Below, piece after piece: positions 33,005 through 41,434 of a DNA stretch of 64,000 nt. This DNA is from Pseudonocardia sulfidoxydans NBRC 16205 (lineage in GTDB: Bacteria; Actinomycetota; Actinomycetes; Mycobacteriales; Pseudonocardiaceae). Under the pieces are notes generated by a model, which was not told the DNA's origin, ran no database searches, and worked only from the letters and a program-made list of their open reading frames with translations. Made by a program: the position numbers and the translations under genes. Each line of letters begins with the position of its first letter. Position 1 is the first letter of the stretch. The stretch lies in assembly GCF_007989085.1 (NCBI RefSeq), contig NZ_BJVJ01000012.1, positions 1-64,000 of the forward strand, read 5' to 3'.

Positions 33005-33292
33005 ATGTCGGAGATCAAGGTCGCCTTCGGTGAGCTGGGCGCGGCCCAGCAGAACGTGGCGGGCACCGCGCAGCGCATCAGCACCACGCTCGACGAGCTC
33101 AAGCGGTTCCTCGCGCCGATGGCCGCGACGTGGGAGGGGCAGGCCGCGACCGACTACCGGGCGCGGCAGCGGCAGTGGGACACCGCGGCGGCCGACCTGG
33201 CGTCGGTACTGAGCCGGATCGGGGTCGCGCTCGGCGCCGCGAACGACAACTATCAGCAGGTCGAGCAGGCGAACGCGCGCCGCTGGCAGTGA
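33005..33292 (+). CDS. esxT: WXG100 family protein, EsxT-like
   Basis: A 95-residue partner of the preceding protein. The turn motif is W-E-G (FLAPMAATWEGQAATDYRAR), followed by the helix RQWDTAAADLASVLSRIGVA and a YxxxE motif (YQQVE). This resembles mycobacterial EsxT (the LKWHQAASALNEIL helix). ATG 33005 follows AAGGGGAGA. It is 25 bp after esxU; rplM follows with its own promoter. Confidence 0.9.
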   Translation: MSEIKVAFGELGAAQQNVAGTAQRISTTLDELKRFLAPMAATWEGQAATDYRARQRQWDTAAADLASVLSRIGVALGAANDNYQQVEQANARRWQ

Positions 33293-33340
33293 GCTGCGAC
33301 AGACCCGGGGGACCCGCCGTCCGACGGGGAGGGGGGCGTT

Positions 33341-33370
33341 TTGACCCTCCTCGAAGGCGGCGGGTACCCT
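33341..33370 (+). promoter_or_regulatory. Promoter of rplM-rpsI
   Basis: TTGACC (33341-33346) and TACCCT (33365-33370) are spaced by 18 bp, a good housekeeping-sigma promoter. It leaves a leader of about 125 nt before rplM with a GC-rich hairpin (GGCGG / CCGCC near 33383-33397) that might regulate the ribosomal genes. Confidence 0.7.
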
Positions 33371-33505
33371 CGACAATCGATGTGCGGCGGGCGAGCCGCC
33401 GCCGTTCCGTTTCAGGAGCGGTGCGCTCGCCCCCCGGGGTAGCCCTCAGGTCAGCCGCACCCAGCGACGACAGGCATCCCGAGCCGAGAACGACGAGGTA
33501 CATCC

Positions 33506-33949
33506 GTGTCCACGTACAGCCCGAAGCCCGGCGAGATCACGCGCGCCTGGCACGTGATCGACGCCAGCGACGTCGTCCTCGGCCGGCTCGCCACGCACGC
33601 CGCGACGCTGCTGCGGGGCAAGCACAAGCCGACGTACGCGCCGCACATGGACACCGGTGACTTCGTCATCATCGTCAACGCCGAGAAGATCGCCGTCTCC
33701 GGCAACAAGCGCGACGACAAGTTCGTCTACCGCCACTCGGGCTTCCCGGGCGGCCTCAAGCAGCGCTCGGTCGGCGAGATGATCGAGAAGCACCCGGACC
33801 GTCTCGTCGAGAAGGCCATCAAGGGCATGCTTCCCAAGAACCGGCTGGGCCGCGCCATGGCCAAGAAGCTGAAGGTCTACGCCGGGCCGTCGCACCCGCA
33901 CAGCGCGCAGAAGCCGCAGGCCTTCGAGATCACCCAGGTCGCGCAGTGA
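33506..33949 (+). CDS. rplM: 50S ribosomal protein L13
   Basis: L13 is an early assembly protein of the large subunit. The 147-residue product begins [20 protein letters not shown] and carries the signature [20 protein letters not shown] and the region [20 protein letters not shown]. It starts at GTG 33506. The stop overlaps a possible upstream start of rpsI. The rplM-rpsI pair is conserved in nearly all bacteria; here it directly follows esxT as in mycobacteria. Confidence 0.98.
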   Translation: MSTYSPKPGEITRAWHVIDASDVVLGRLATHAATLLRGKHKPTYAPHMDTGDFVIIVNAEKIAVSGNKRDDKFVYRHSGFPGGLKQRSVGEMIEKHPDRLVEKAIKGMLPKNRLGRAMAKKLKVYAGPSHPHSAQKPQAFEITQVAQ

Positions 33950-33978
33950 CCGACCCGAGCAACGAAGAGGGACAGCAC

Positions 33979-34569
<591 letters not shown>

Positions 34570-34580
34570 CGTACACCCGG

Positions 34581-35918
34581 ATGCGTCGTCTCTTCGGAAC
34601 CGACGGCGTCCGGGGCCTGGCCAACGGCGAGCTCCTCACTCCGGAGCTCGCCGTGGCTGTGTCGGCCTCGGCCGCCCGCGTCCTCGCCGCCCACGACCGG
34701 TCGCACCGGCCGGTCGCCGTCGTGGGCCGGGACCCCCGGGCCAGCGGCGAGATGCTCGAGGCCGCGGTCGTCGCCGGCCTCACGTCCGCGGGCGCCGACG
34801 CCGTGCGCGTCGGTGTCGTGCCGACCCCCGCGGTCGCGCACCTGGTCGCGGAGCTGGGCGCCGATCTCGGCGTCATGATCTCCGCGTCGCACAACCCGAT
34901 GCCCGACAACGGCATCAAGCTGTTCGCGGCGGGTGGGCACAAGCTGCCCGACGAGGTCGAGCTGGAGATCGAGGCGGGGCTGACCCCGCCGGCGACCCGG
35001 CCGACCGGTGCCGCTGTCGGCCGCGTCCGCGACCTGCCCGACGCGATCGCCCGCTACGGCGCGCACCTCGTCGCCGCCACCCCCGTCTCGCTGGTCGGGA
35101 TCCGCGTCGTCGTCGACTGTGCGCACGGCGCCGCCTCGGTGGCCGCGCCGGAGGCCTACGCCAAGGCGGGTGCCGACGTCGTCGCGATCAACGCCGCCCC
35201 CGACGGCCTCAACATCAACGACGGCGTGGGCTCCACCCACCTCGGCCCGCTGCGGGCGGCCGTGCTCGCGCACGGCGCCGACCTGGGCATCGCCCACGAC
35301 GGCGACGCCGACCGCTGCCTCGCCGTCGACGCCGGCGGCAACGACGTCGACGGCGACCACATCATGGCCGTCCTCGCGGTCGCGATGCGCGACGCGGGCG
35401 AGCTGGTCGACGACACCCTCGTCGCGACCGTCATGAGCAACCTCGGGCTGCACCTGGCGATGCGTGCGCAGGGCATCACGCTGCGCACCACCGGCGTCGG
35501 CGACCGCTACGTCCTCGAGGACCTGCGGGCGGGCGGCTACAGCCTGGGCGGCGAGCAGTCGGGGCACGTCGTGCTGCCCGGCCACGCCACCACCGGCGAC
35601 GGCCTGCTCACCGCGATGCGGCTGATGGCCCGCATGGCGTCGACGGGATCGTCGCTGGCCGAGCTGGCCGGGGTCATGACGTCGCTGCCGCAGGTGCTGG
35701 TCAACGTGCCGGTCGGCGACAAGGACACGGTCGCCGCGTCCGAGTCGGTGCGGGTCGCCGTCGCGGCGGCCGAGGCGGCCCTGGGCGACACCGGTCGGGT
35801 GCTGCTGCGCCCCTCGGGCACCGAGCAGCTGGTGCGGGTGATGGTCGAGGCCCCGACCGCCGAGACCGCGGAGCGGACCGCCGCGGACCTGGCCGAGGTC
35901 GTCGCCGCCGCGTCCTGA
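34581..35918 (+). CDS. glmM: Phosphoglucosamine mutase
   Basis: GlmM converts glucosamine-6-phosphate to glucosamine-1-phosphate for UDP-GlcNAc and peptidoglycan synthesis. The 445-residue protein has the opening [14 protein letters not shown], the phosphoserine loop [15 protein letters not shown], the metal-binding loop DGDADRC, the sugar loop GGEQSGHVV and the phosphate loop [13 protein letters not shown]. All four active-site elements are intact. It follows rpsI by 11 bp, as in mycobacteria (mrsA), and ends before a strong hairpin. glmS, often nearby, is absent here. Confidence 0.97.
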   Translation: MRRLFGTDGVRGLANGELLTPELAVAVSASAARVLAAHDRSHRPVAVVGRDPRASGEMLEAAVVAGLTSAGADAVRVGVVPTPAVAHLVAELGADLGVMISASHNPMPDNGIKLFAAGGHKLPDEVELEIEAGLTPPATRPTGAAVGRVRDLPDAIARYGAHLVAATPVSLVGIRVVVDCAHGAASVAAPEAYAKAGADVVAINAAPDGLNINDGVGSTHLGPLRAAVLAHGADLGIAHDGDADRCLAVDAGGNDVDGDHIMAVLAVAMRDAGELVDDTLVATVMSNLGLHLAMRAQGITLRTTGVGDRYVLEDLRAGGYSLGGEQSGHVVLPGHATTGDGLLTAMRLMARMASTGSSLAELAGVMTSLPQVLVNVPVGDKDTVAASESVRVAVAAAEAALGDTGRVLLRPSGTEQLVRVMVEAPTAETAERTAADLAEVVAAAS

Positions 35919-35926
35919 TCCGTTCG

Positions 35927-35958
35927 CGATCGCGACCGGTTCCCGCCGGTCGCGACCG
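35927..35958 (+). terminator. Hairpin terminator after glmM
   Basis: CGATCGCGACCGG (35927-35939) pairs with CCGGTCGCGACCG (35946-35958) with one G-T and a 6-nt loop. It lies 8 bp past the glmM stop. Confidence 0.75.
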
Positions 35959-35988
35959 CGGCGGCCCGAGTGCTGGAACGATCGCCGC

Positions 35989-36291
35989 ATGGTCGACGTC
36001 CACCTCGATCCCGAGCGACTGCGGGGCCACGCGCGCCGCGTTGAAACGCTGGCCGACGGGTTGGCGCGAGGACGGCGGGACGTCGACCGGGCGCGCCCCG
36101 GCGACCGTGCCGAGCTCGATCGGATCACCGGAGACGTCGGCAGGGTGGCCGACCGGCTGACAGTGCTCGCCGCGGAGCTGCGTGCCGCGGCACGGGCCGC
36201 GGAGGAGGCCGACCGGGCGCAGCGCGAGGTCGTGGTGCGGCTGGCGGGCGACTCGCCGATCGTGGACGCGCTCGCCGGCCGTGTCACGTGA
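35989..36291 (+). CDS. Small helical hypothetical protein
   Basis: A 100-residue Arg/Ala-rich protein predicted to be a long helical hairpin (DPERLRGHARRVETLADGLA; VADRLTVLAAELRAAARAAE). It has no WXG motif but its size, helix pattern and pairing with a second helical protein recall WXG100-like partners or the small gene following mrsA in mycobacteria. Family not recognised. It is coupled to the next gene by a GTGA overlap. Confidence 0.7.
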   Translation: MVDVHLDPERLRGHARRVETLADGLARGRRDVDRARPGDRAELDRITGDVGRVADRLTVLAAELRAAARAAEEADRAQREVVVRLAGDSPIVDALAGRVT

Positions 36292-36680
36292 CGACTCCGG
36301 AGCCCGAGGTGGCGGCCGACCAGCTCGACGAGGCAGCCCGGCTGCTCGGCTCCTACGCCGGCGAGCTGCGCGAGGCGTGGGCGTCGCTGCGGGCGCTCGT
36401 CGCCGACGTCGCCGCCGACTGGTCCGATCCGACGGGAACGTCGTGGGTCGACCGGGCCGACCTGCTGCGCCGCGACCTCGAACGGCACGCCGACGACGCC
36501 GCCGACCTCGCGGCCCGCGCCACCCGCGCGGCCGCCGACGTGACCCGCACGGCCGCCGACCCCGCGGCCGGGCCGGTGCCGGCCGGGCCGATACAGGCCG
36601 GGCCGGTGCTCGCCGGGACCGACGGCCGCCGGGTGCTCCCGGGTGCCGGGATGCGGATCGCGACCCTGCCCGAGCGCTGA
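36288..36680 (+). CDS. Hypothetical helical protein with Pro/Gly-rich tail
   Basis: A 130-residue protein from GTG 36288. Residues 1-90 are helical with a W at a turn (VADVAADWSDPTGTSWVDRA), reminiscent of a WXG100-type hairpin though the motif W-S-D departs from WXG. The tail has imperfect repeats (PVPAGPIQAGPVLAGTDG). It is coupled to the previous gene. Being glmM-linked and close to ESX-4, it could be a type VII substrate pair; this is inference. Confidence 0.68.
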   Translation: MTTPEPEVAADQLDEAARLLGSYAGELREAWASLRALVADVAADWSDPTGTSWVDRADLLRRDLERHADDAADLAARATRAAADVTRTAADPAAGPVPAGPIQAGPVLAGTDGRRVLPGAGMRIATLPER

Positions 36681-36690
36681 ACCCCCGGCG

Positions 36691-37521
36691 TCAGGGGGTG
36701 CGGACCAACAGCTCCGTGCCCGGGACCTTCCCGTCGACGAGCACGTCGACCCGGTCCTCCTCACACAGGTGGTGCAGCAGGAACGCCGTCATCAGCGCGG
36801 TCGCCAGGCGTCGTGACTTGCCGTCCCGGTTCGTGGCCAGGATCAGGTCGCTCCAGTGCATGCCCTCGAGGAACGCTGTGTGCCCGGCTTTGGGCAACGT
36901 CCGCACCGTCACCGGGCCACCCGCCGCCTGCGTGATCGGCTCCGCGTGACCGGCCGGCGGCGCGACCGTGTCCTGCCCGGCTACGACGTGCAGCGTCGGC
37001 ACCGTGACCGCCTTCGCCGCCTCGACCGCCGACGGCTTGGTCTGCGCGGGCGCCAGCGTCACGACGGCCGCGGCGCGCGGGTGCGTGGCCGCCGCCAGCA
37101 GCGCGGCCCCACCCCCGATGCCGTGGCCCGCGAACGCCATCCGGCGGCTGTCGACGCTGATGTGCCCGTCGCCCAGGCGGACCCCGGCGCAGGTGTCGAG
37201 CGCGGTGCGCAGGTCGGCGGAGAAACGGGCGTGGCTCGCGAACGGGCCGCGGTGCGACGACGGCGCCGCCACCACGAACCCCCACGACGCCAGGTGGCGC
37301 AGCAGCTCGGTGTAGCGGGTGGCGGGCTGGAGCCAGTCGTGCCCGAACGCGACCGCGGGCAGCCCCAGGCCCTGGGCCGGGGCGAACACCACGCCGGGGA
37401 CGCCGACGAGGCCGAGGTCGCCGCGGAGCACCGCGTTGGGCCCCGGTCGCGACAGCTGCGCGACGGCATCCTTCGCGCCGCGGGTCGGCTCGGGCCGGGT
37501 GAACGTGCTGGTCCGCGTCAC
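36691..37521 (-). CDS. Alpha/beta-hydrolase-fold protein lacking the nucleophile Ser
   Basis: A 276-residue dienelactone-hydrolase/PETase-like fold protein from GTG 37521. Fold landmarks are GLGLPAVAFGHDWLQPATRY, the Asp of VVAGQDTVAPP and the His of PKAGHTAFLEGMHW. At the nucleophile elbow the expected G-H-S-x-G reads G-H-G-I-G (codon GGC in place of a Ser codon), so classical esterase activity is unlikely. It may be a binding or structural homologue. It is convergent with the gene before, 10 bp apart, and its position matches the hydrolase-like gene near mrsA in mycobacteria. Confidence 0.82.
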   Translation of the reverse strand: MTRTSTFTRPEPTRGAKDAVAQLSRPGPNAVLRGDLGLVGVPGVVFAPAQGLGLPAVAFGHDWLQPATRYTELLRHLASWGFVVAAPSSHRGPFASHARFSADLRTALDTCAGVRLGDGHISVDSRRMAFAGHGIGGGAALLAAATHPRAAAVVTLAPAQTKPSAVEAAKAVTVPTLHVVAGQDTVAPPAGHAEPITQAAGGPVTVRTLPKAGHTAFLEGMHWSDLILATNRDGKSRRLATALMTAFLLHHLCEEDRVDVLVDGKVPGTELLVRTP

Positions 37522-37733
37522 CGCAGCACGGTACCGCCGACGATCACCGCCCGCCCACTCCGGGCGTGCCCCGACCGGGGCCTGTGCGGGAGGGGCCGGA
37601 TGGCAGGGTGACGCCGAACCGTCATGGTCGCTTCCGTCGAGGGTGGTGCCAGTACCCCTGTCGGCGAAGCTGATCATCTCTACGGTGTCCTACGGGACGG
37701 GCCGAGCCGGCCCGCAACGACGAGGAGATCACG

Positions 37734-38477
37734 ATGACGTCCAGGCTGGTCCGCTTTCTCGCCGCGACGGGCACGGCGGCGGCCGTGGTCCTCGGCCTGA
37801 GCGCCTGTGGTGTGAGCGTCGCGAAGGCCGACCTCGCGCAGTCGGTCACCGGCAAGCTCTCCGAGCAGCAGGTCGACGCGAAGAACATGACCTGCCCCGA
37901 CGATCTCAAGGGGGAGAAGGGCGCCACGGTCACCTGCCAGTACACGACGGCCGACGGCCAGCCGGTCGACGTCGTCGTCACCGTCGACGCGGTCGAGGGC
38001 TCGACCGTCAACTACACCGCGAAGCCGAAGGCGCGCCCGCTGGTGCCCGCGGTCCTCGCGAAGTCGGTGACCTCGGACCTGGCGAAGCAGAACGTCCAGG
38101 CCTCCGACCTGACCTGCCCCTCGGAGCTGCAGCCGCAGAACGGCCAGTCCATCGAGTGCACGTTCACCTCGGGCGGCCAGCCCGTCGGCGCGAAGGTCAC
38201 CGTGACCGAGGTGCAGGACGCGAACGTCAGCTACAACGTCGAGCTCGTCGCCCGCCCGGTCGGCAAGGACCTGCTGCAGACGACCCTCACCGAGCAGATC
38301 GGTCAGGCCGCCGGTGTCAGCGTCGAGTCCACGACCTGCACCGACGACCTCCAGCCGCAGGTCGGCTCGCGGTCGACGTGCACCGTCGTCGCCCCCGGTG
38401 AGGAGGTCGCGTTCGACGTGACCGTCACCGCGGTCGACCAGGGCCTGGTCAAGTTCAGCTGGGTCCCGCAGGCCTGA
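37734..38477 (+). CDS. Lipoprotein with three DUF4333 repeats
   Basis: A 247-residue exported lipoprotein. The signal peptide ends VVLGLSAC (lipobox LSAC, Cys at about residue 25). The mature part has three homologous repeats of about 70 residues, each with a Cys pair: MTCPDDLKGEKGATVTC, LTCPSELQPQNGQSIEC and TTCTDDLQPQVGSRSTC. This is the DUF4333 pattern of actinobacterial cell-envelope proteins. Function unknown. ATG 37734 follows GAGGAGATC. It is followed by a 13-bp stem terminator. Confidence 0.85.
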   Translation: MTSRLVRFLAATGTAAAVVLGLSACGVSVAKADLAQSVTGKLSEQQVDAKNMTCPDDLKGEKGATVTCQYTTADGQPVDVVVTVDAVEGSTVNYTAKPKARPLVPAVLAKSVTSDLAKQNVQASDLTCPSELQPQNGQSIECTFTSGGQPVGAKVTVTEVQDANVSYNVELVARPVGKDLLQTTLTEQIGQAAGVSVESTTCTDDLQPQVGSRSTCTVVAPGEEVAFDVTVTAVDQGLVKFSWVPQA

Positions 38478-38493
38478 TCCGTCCGTTCGTGGG

Positions 38494-38522
38494 TGCGGCC
38501 CGGCGCTGTGCGCCGGGCCGCA
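38494..38522 (+). terminator. Hairpin terminator after the DUF4333 lipoprotein gene
   Basis: TGCGGCCCGGCGC (38494-38506) pairs perfectly with GCGCCGGGCCGCA (38510-38522) around a 3-nt loop. The -10 box of nnr begins 2 bp further on. Confidence 0.85.
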
Positions 38523-38523
38523 T

Positions 38524-38529
38524 TACGTT
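38524..38529 (+). promoter_or_regulatory. Leaderless-type -10 of nnr
   Basis: TACGTT ends 7 bp before the GTG start of nnr, directly after the preceding terminator stem. Confidence 0.5.
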
Positions 38530-38536
38530 GCGGGGC

Positions 38537-39976
38537 GTGAGAGGCGTCTTCACCGCGCAGCAGGTCCGCGACACCGAGCGTGTCCTCATCGACCGGCTCC
38601 CCGCGGGCGCGTTGATGCGGCGGGCGGCGTTCGGGCTGGCCGTGCACCTCGTCCGCATCCTGCGGGAGCGGGTGGGGCACGTGGCGGGCGCGCGGGTGGT
38701 GCTGCTCGTCGGCGCCGGGGACAACGGTGGCGACGCCCTGTGGGCCGGCGCCGAGCTTCGCCGCAGGGGTGTGGCGGTGACGGCGGTGCTCCTGGCTCCC
38801 GACCGTGCGCATCGCGCCGGGTCGGCGGCGCTGCGCGCGGCCGGTGGCCGGACGGTGACCGACGGGGCGGGCCTCCTGCGCGGAGCGGACCTGGTCGTCG
38901 ACGGGATCGTCGGCATCTCGGGGCGGGGTGCATTGCGCGATCCCGCACCGGCCCTGGTCGACGAGGCCGCGGCCGCGAACATTCCGATCGTCGCCGTGGA
39001 CCTCCCGAGCGGCGTCGACACCGACACCGGCGCGGTCGTGGGCCCGGCCGTCACCGCGGCCGAGACGGTGACGTTCGGGGCGCTGAAGCCGGTGCACGTG
39101 CTCGCGGCGGCACGCTGCGGGGCGGTGCACCTCGTCGACATCGGGCTGGGCCCGCTGCTCCCGGAGCCGCGCGCGCGTGTCCTGGACGACGCCGACGTCG
39201 CGGCCGGCTGGCCGCTGCCCGGCCCGACCGACGACAAGTACACCCAGGGCGTCACCGGGATCGCGGCCGGGTCGTCGACCTACCCGGGTGCGGCGGTGCT
39301 GGCCACGGGTGCGGCGGTGCTGGCGACGAGCGGCATGGTCCGTTACGCGGGCTCGGCCGCCGACGGGGTGCGCGCCCGGCGGCCGGAGGTCGTCGCCACC
39401 GACGCGTTGGGCGACGCGGGCCGGGTCCAGGCGTGGACGGTCGGCCCCGGCCTGGGGACCGACGCCGCCGGCCGCGAGGCCCTGGCCGCGGTGATCGCCC
39501 AGGGTGTTCCGCTGTGCGTCGACGCGGATGCGATCACGTTGCTGGGCGAGCACGCCGACCTGCGCGGCGCGGTCCGCGGGAAGCCGGTGATCGTGACGCC
39601 GCACGACCGGGAGTTCGCCCGGATCGCCGGGGAGGTGGGTGATGACCGGATCGGCGCCGCCCGCCGCGCCGCCGCCGAGCTCGGCGTGACGGTGCTGCTC
39701 AAGGGCAACGCGACGGTCGTCGCAAGTCCGGGGGGTGTCGTGTTCGTGCATCCGTCGGCGGGGTCGTGGGCGGCGACGGCCGGGTCGGGTGACGTGCTGT
39801 CGGGCATCGTGGGGGCGTTGTTGGCGGCGGGTCGTGAGCCGGTGTGGGCGGGGGCGGCGGCGACGCACGTCCATGGCGTCGCCGCGGCCCTGGCGGCGCG
39901 CGGCGCCCCGGCCCCGGCGTCGGAGATCGAGGCCCACATCCCGGATGCGATCCGCGCCCTGGCCACGGGGGACTGA
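38537..39976 (+). CDS. nnr: Bifunctional NAD(P)H-hydrate epimerase / dehydratase
   Basis: Nnr repairs damaged NAD(P)H hydrates: the N-terminal YjeF domain epimerises NAD(P)HX and the C-terminal ribokinase-like domain dehydrates it with ADP or ATP. The 479-residue protein has VLLVGAGDNGGDALWAGAEL and DLPSGVDTDTGAV in the N-domain, and VTPHDREFARI, LLKGNATVVA and the catalytic TAGSGDVLSG in the C-domain. GTG 38537 is chosen for the leaderless promoter. It is an isolated unit, with a palindrome at its convergent 3' end. Confidence 0.95.
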   Translation: MRGVFTAQQVRDTERVLIDRLPAGALMRRAAFGLAVHLVRILRERVGHVAGARVVLLVGAGDNGGDALWAGAELRRRGVAVTAVLLAPDRAHRAGSAALRAAGGRTVTDGAGLLRGADLVVDGIVGISGRGALRDPAPALVDEAAAANIPIVAVDLPSGVDTDTGAVVGPAVTAAETVTFGALKPVHVLAAARCGAVHLVDIGLGPLLPEPRARVLDDADVAAGWPLPGPTDDKYTQGVTGIAAGSSTYPGAAVLATGAAVLATSGMVRYAGSAADGVRARRPEVVATDALGDAGRVQAWTVGPGLGTDAAGREALAAVIAQGVPLCVDADAITLLGEHADLRGAVRGKPVIVTPHDREFARIAGEVGDDRIGAARRAAAELGVTVLLKGNATVVASPGGVVFVHPSAGSWAATAGSGDVLSGIVGALLAAGREPVWAGAAATHVHGVAAALAARGAPAPASEIEAHIPDAIRALATGD

Positions 39977-39978
39977 CC

Positions 39979-40032
39979 GCGCGCAACCTGACGGTCCTCG
40001 ACGCGCATCGGCAGCGCAGTGAGGTTGCGCGC
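39979..40032 (+). repeat. 11-bp inverted repeat after nnr
   Basis: GCGCGCAACCT (39979-39989) pairs perfectly with AGGTTGCGCGC (40022-40032), with a 32-nt loop. It lies just past the nnr stop and may act with the downstream palindrome in termination. Confidence 0.5.
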
Positions 40033-40090
40033 GAACGATCGGCGCGCGGCGTCGGGCACACATCCGTGGCCGGACACAGCCGGGAGGGTC

Positions 40091-40130
40091 GTGAGCGGCA
40101 ATAGTCGCTATAGCGACTATTGCCGCTCAC
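40091..40130. repeat. 40-bp palindrome family, copy 1 (bidirectional terminator)
   Basis: A perfect 20-bp inverted repeat without spacer, starting GTGAGCGGCAATAGTCGC. Lies between convergent nnr and azoR, 5 bp from the azoR stop. Related copies are at 47117 and 63119. All three are followed by AGGG. Confidence 0.85.
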
Positions 40131-40135
40131 AGGGT

Positions 40136-40774
40136 TCAGGCGGCGAGGGCCTTGCCTGCCTCCCGGGCCGAGGCGAGGGCGCCCTGGTGCATGTCGGCGG
40201 CGAGGTCGGCGAAGTCGTCGAGGGCCGGGTTGACGCCCACGAGGGTGAACTCGCGCTCGACGACGGTGAGGTCGGCGCCCCAGACGTCGGCGAGGATGCG
40301 ACGCAGGTAGTCGGTGGAGTGGTCCCAGCCCTCGCGGGGTGTGCCGCCGCCGTAGGCCCCGCCGCGCACGGTGCACAGGACGACCGGCTTGCCCGCGAGC
40401 AGCGGGTCGGAGCCTGCGGCGGCGCGCGGGTCGGTGATGACGAGGTCCATCCACGTCTTGACGTGCTGGGACACGCCGAAGTTGTAGAGCGGGACGGCGA
40501 GGAGGACGGCGTCGGCGGCGAGGAGCTCGTCGACCAGTGTCGCGGCGAGGGCGACGGCCGCCTGCTGGTCGGCGCTGCGCTCGTCCGCGGGGGTCTGGCT
40601 CCCGGTGATCGCGTGCCCCCACGCGGAGGCGGGCAGGACGTCGATGCCGATGTGGCGACGCTCGACGGCGTCGCCGGGGTGGGCGGCGACCCATTCGGCC
40701 TCGACGATGTCGGCGATCTCGCGGCTGGCCGACCCCTCGGTGCGAATGCTGGCGTCGAGGCGGAACAGGGTCAT
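40136..40774 (-). CDS. azoR: FMN-dependent NADH-azoreductase
   Basis: A 212-residue flavodoxin-like quinone/azo reductase. It has the FMN phosphate region LFRLDASIRTEGSASREIAD, the PLYNFGVSQHVKTWMDLV segment typical of AzoR, and the GGAYGGGTPREGWDH loop that covers the flavin. ATG 40774 is chosen; the frame continues upstream into the operator region. It is divergent from a MarR-type gene with two TTCAA...TTGAA-type sites between them, so it is almost certainly repressed by that MarR, as quinone-responsive azoR genes often are. Confidence 0.93.
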   Translation of the reverse strand: MTLFRLDASIRTEGSASREIADIVEAEWVAAHPGDAVERRHIGIDVLPASAWGHAITGSQTPADERSADQQAAVALAATLVDELLAADAVLLAVPLYNFGVSQHVKTWMDLVITDPRAAAGSDPLLAGKPVVLCTVRGGAYGGGTPREGWDHSTDYLRRILADVWGADLTVVEREFTLVGVNPALDDFADLAADMHQGALASAREAGKALAA

Positions 40775-40788
40775 GGCGTACTCCCGGA

Positions 40789-40837
40789 TTGACTTCAAGG
40801 TTGAACCAAGCATCGATCACTTCACGCTTGAAGTCAA
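40789..40837. promoter_or_regulatory. Paired MarR operator between azoR and marR
   Basis: TTGACTTCAAGGTTGAA (40789-40805) and TTCACGCTTGAAGTCAA (40821-40837) are inverted repeats of each other (15 of 17). Each half is itself roughly palindromic (TTCAAGGTTGAA; TTCACGCTTGAA), so two dimer sites lie across both start regions. Confidence 0.75.
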
Positions 40838-40848
40838 ACGGAATCTCG

Positions 40849-40854
40849 TACGCT
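40849..40854 (+). promoter_or_regulatory. Leaderless-type -10 of the marR gene
   Basis: TACGCT ends 6 bp before the ATG at 40861, next to the operator pair. Confidence 0.5.
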
Positions 40855-40860
40855 GGCCGC

Positions 40861-41370
40861 ATGGCCGCCACGCCGCACTGGCTCTCCGAGGAGGAACAGC
40901 AGGCGTGGGTCGCCGTCGCGCAGCTGGTCCTGCAGCTGCCCAGCGCGCTCGACGCCCAGCTCCAGCGCGACTCGGACGTCAACCTGTTCGAGTACCTCAC
41001 GCTCAGCAGGCTCTCGATGACCCCCGACCGGCTGCTGCGGATGAGCGCGCTCGCCGAGCTGACGGGTGGTTCGCTGTCGCGGCTGTCCAACGTCGTCAAG
41101 CGGCTCGAGCAGCGAGGCTTCGTCCGGCGTGAACCCGACCCGGCCGACGGCCGCTACACCAACGCGATCCTGACCGCCCAAGGCTGGGAGAAGGTCGTCG
41201 CCGCGGCTCCGGGGCACGTGGCGGCGGTCCGGCACCTGGTCCTCGACCCGCTCGGGCCCGCCCAGATCGCCGCTCTCGGCGAGATCGGCGAGCAGTTGCG
41301 CACCCACGTCCGCGGCGAGTGCGACAGGGCGGCCCACGCCGACGCCGCCCGCTCCGACACCGACTGCTGA
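40861..41370 (+). CDS. MarR family transcriptional regulator
   Basis: A 169-residue winged-helix repressor. The HTH and wing are clear: LTLSRLSMTPDRLLRMSALA, ELTGGSLSRLSNVVKRLEQR, then the wing RREPDPADGRYTNAILT. Flanking helices give dimerisation. It is divergent from azoR and likely controls both genes through the paired operator at 40789-40837. Ligand unknown; an electrophile, quinone or aromatic is plausible from the azoR link. Confidence 0.94.
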   Translation: MAATPHWLSEEEQQAWVAVAQLVLQLPSALDAQLQRDSDVNLFEYLTLSRLSMTPDRLLRMSALAELTGGSLSRLSNVVKRLEQRGFVRREPDPADGRYTNAILTAQGWEKVVAAAPGHVAAVRHLVLDPLGPAQIAALGEIGEQLRTHVRGECDRAAHADAARSDTDC

Positions 41371-41434
41371 CCCGGGAGTGCGAGCGCAGCCGCACCCACG
41401 GACGGGGCCGGGCCCCGGGTGCGATGATGCGGGC

